Shown piece after piece: positions 62,649-64,000 of a stretch of DNA of 64,000 nt. The notes below the pieces were generated by a model. It saw only the letters and a program-made list of their open reading frames with translations, searched no databases and had not been told where the DNA came from. The DNA is from Whalleya microplaca (taxonomy: Eukaryota; Ascomycota; Sordariomycetes; Xylariales; Xylariaceae). The DNA lies in assembly GCA_022497155.1 (NCBI GenBank), contig MU385710.1, positions 496,001 through 560,000 on the forward strand, given 5' to 3'. Both the position numbers and the translations under genes were made by a program. Position 1 is the stretch's first letter. Every line of letters starts with the position of its first letter.

Positions 62649-62911
62649 TTCTGGGATAGCAAATGGTTGATTATGATCTGGGACTCTCGTGCATGCTTAA
62701 CTTGGTCCCCTTTCCGGGGGTTATGGGGATGAAGGCATCGGCTTGGCGGATCAGGACTTGTACAAGGCTGGTGGCAACACCGTTGTAAATTGTAAAATTA
62801 GTTCCTTAGCTGAATCAGTATTTATCCTTTATATCAATATCAACTCTCTGTCACTGCAGTCTACTTGATTATACAAGTATGTATTATCACAGATCCTCTA
62901 GGTGCCATTCC

Positions 62912-62977
62912 GAAGTGATGGGGAAGTGATAGGGAAATAATGGGGAAGTGATAGGGAAGTGATGGGGAAGTGATGGG
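62912..62977. repeat. 11-base tandem repeat (GGGGAAGTGAT type)
   Basis: Six imperfect copies of an 11-base unit, GAAGTGATGGG with A/G variants, lie between the DUF7726-type gene and the zinc-ribbon-like frame. Confidence 0.85.
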
Positions 62978-63131
62978 TATAGGTGAAGCCCCTAATCTGC
63001 TCAATATGATTACAGAAATCGTAGATTAGTCAAACCAGATAGAAGTAATTCGATATCTGGCTGTCTAATGTCAACTACGTCACGACATTAACGCCAAACC
63101 TATATTTCTCTAGATGTCTAGCACTGACCGT

Positions 63132-63299
63132 CTAATAGGACTCACCAATATGAGTAAGATCATCCCCCATTCCCCAGGGGAATTCCAGAATCTCGCCCTC
63201 CTCAAGACCATCGCATCGACCGCAGGCCTGCTGTGGTTCCCTGGCCTCGTCAAAGTCATATCCACAATTCCAACACCGAAAGCGCCACAGGTAACCCAT
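63132..63299 (-). CDS. Small zinc-ribbon-like protein or terminal exon
   Basis: From the ATG near 63299 the minus frame encodes about 55 aa: MGYLWRFRCWNCGYDF, then QQACGRCDGL, then an acidic stretch, GMGDDLTHIGESY and a stop. Two CxxC pairs spaced about 17 residues apart look like a zinc ribbon. The upstream frame stays open to 63323 without ATG, so this may be the last exon of a longer gene. The plus-strand frame over the same bases looks like a shadow. Family unknown. Confidence 0.4.
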   Translation of the reverse strand: MGYLWRFRCWNCGYDFDEAREPQQACGRCDGLEEGEILEFPWGMGDDLTHIGESY

Positions 63300-63323
63300 T
63301 GATTTCGCCCAAGCATCATTCAA

Positions 63324-63668
63324 TGTGCTTCAATACGAACATGGAAATTTAAGGAAGATATCCGATTGATGCACCTTGCTGCTATTTCGCTATCTCGACA
63401 TATCCTGTAATATGATGACCATTTTGATCACGAGTATCAAGCTTTTCTAGGCGGTTCAGTCTAACAGCCTGTCAAGTCACGGCTTGTGGTAGTGTGTATC
63501 TCGCCATATTGGCATGGAGCTATATCATGGGGTGCTCCCTCACAATCTGAACCCCAAAACTGACCAGCCATAACTTCGTTCTATCCCAAGAGTCCATAGT
63601 AACTTTATCGCTATACCTTGGGTTAGGGTCTCTTCAATCCATCCTTGACTTGATTATCCTAATAGGGC
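63324..63668. other. Short intergenic stretch
   Basis: No gene recognised; it should contain the 3' end of the edge SDR gene. Confidence 0.4.
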
Positions 63669-64000
63669 TTAGATACTAAGCGAAGAGACATTCTTATGCA
63701 GAATAGCCAGCACCTCGTCCCATGTTTCGTGATAGAGCTCCCTACCACGGTCGCTGGCAAGCAACTTGCTTGGACTGAGACTCAAGTCAGCTCTATTGCC
63801 AAGTAATGTTGATATCTTAGCTTGACTTACGCTGTGTATTCATCATTCGACCAGAGCTTACCAACGCTGTCGGGGCCAAGTGTAGTGGCACTGACCAACG
63901 AACGGCTCCCCTCCTCTGCCGTTCGCGCAAATAGTGCGTGGAAAGGGGCCGTAAGCACGTGAGACATGAAAGAAAAGTTGCGTCCGAGGTCTGTCTTACA
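63669..64000 (-). CDS. Short-chain dehydrogenase, C-terminal part, cut by the window edge
   Basis: Two minus-strand exons are visible, from the right edge down to 63831 and 63669-63780, with a 50-bp intron (GTAAGT donor, CTGACTTGAG branch and acceptor, phase 2). The partial protein begins KTDLGRNFSF, the usual segment after the SDR PG motif, and continues LTAPFHALFARTAEEGSRSL and VSATTLGPDS. It ends ELYHETWDEVLAIL plus a short tail. This matches the C-terminus of retinol-dehydrogenase or WWOX-like fungal SDRs. The active site lies outside the window. No lesion in the visible part. Confidence 0.75.

Overview
The window is nuclear DNA of a filamentous ascomycete (Pezizomycotina, most likely Sordariomycetes; genus not determinable here). 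The genes carry many short introns, mostly 48-160 bp, with GTRNGY-type donors and CTRAY/CTGAC branch sites close to the acceptor. Family content also fits: a fungal Goodbye-NACHT STAND protein, a KMT5/Set9 methyltransferase, a fungal LrgB-like protein, a GH55 glucanase, an Egh16-like secreted protein and a TmpA-like oxidoreductase. GC-richer coding islands are separated by AT-rich gene-poor stretches (about 7-8, 18.4-20, 45.4-47, 47.7-49.4 and 52-55.6 kb) that contain decayed coding relics.

Layout. 0.75-5.8 kb (+): four-exon NLR-like STAND gene, followed by a broken relic. 7.9-11.4 kb (-): MARVEL-like four-helix membrane protein, RING protein, small secreted cysteine-rich BAS2-like protein. 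12.6-18.4 kb (-): an 18-exon gene with about five tandem cytochrome-b5-like units, carrying two frame breaks and one in-frame stop. 20.1-21.1 kb (+): classical SDR with a GC-AG intron and a frame break. 21.4-23.1 kb (-): membrane-anchored LysM protein and an intron-split small membrane protein that single-frame ORF scanning misses. 24.3-25.9 kb: minisatellite and (CT)n tract. 26.0-32.4 kb: housekeeping block of Set9 (-), mitochondrial uL14m (+) and RPB9 (-), the last with an 866-bp intron holding an in-frame alternative C-terminus. 34.0-37.8 kb: Pin1/Ess1 (+) and LrgB-like (-). 40.4-42.5 kb (+): coiled-coil protein of unknown function. 43-45.4 kb: pseudogene remains. 47-60.7 kb (+): acidic single-pass membrane protein, GH55, TmpA-like and Egh16-like genes. 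61.5-62.6 kb (+): DUF7726-type gene interrupted by a TAG. The right edge cuts an SDR gene (-).

There is no obvious operon or secondary-metabolite cluster. Two groupings are visible: transcription and translation housekeeping at 26-34.6 kb, and secreted or membrane functions that could act at the cell wall or host interface (BAS2-like, LysM, GH55, Egh16-like, TmpA-like). Four apparent one-base deletions, all in short homopolymers, and two TAG codons break otherwise clean genes; they may be assembly errors or young pseudogenisation. All exon models were made by eye from splice motifs, phase consistency and family resemblance; no database search was run.
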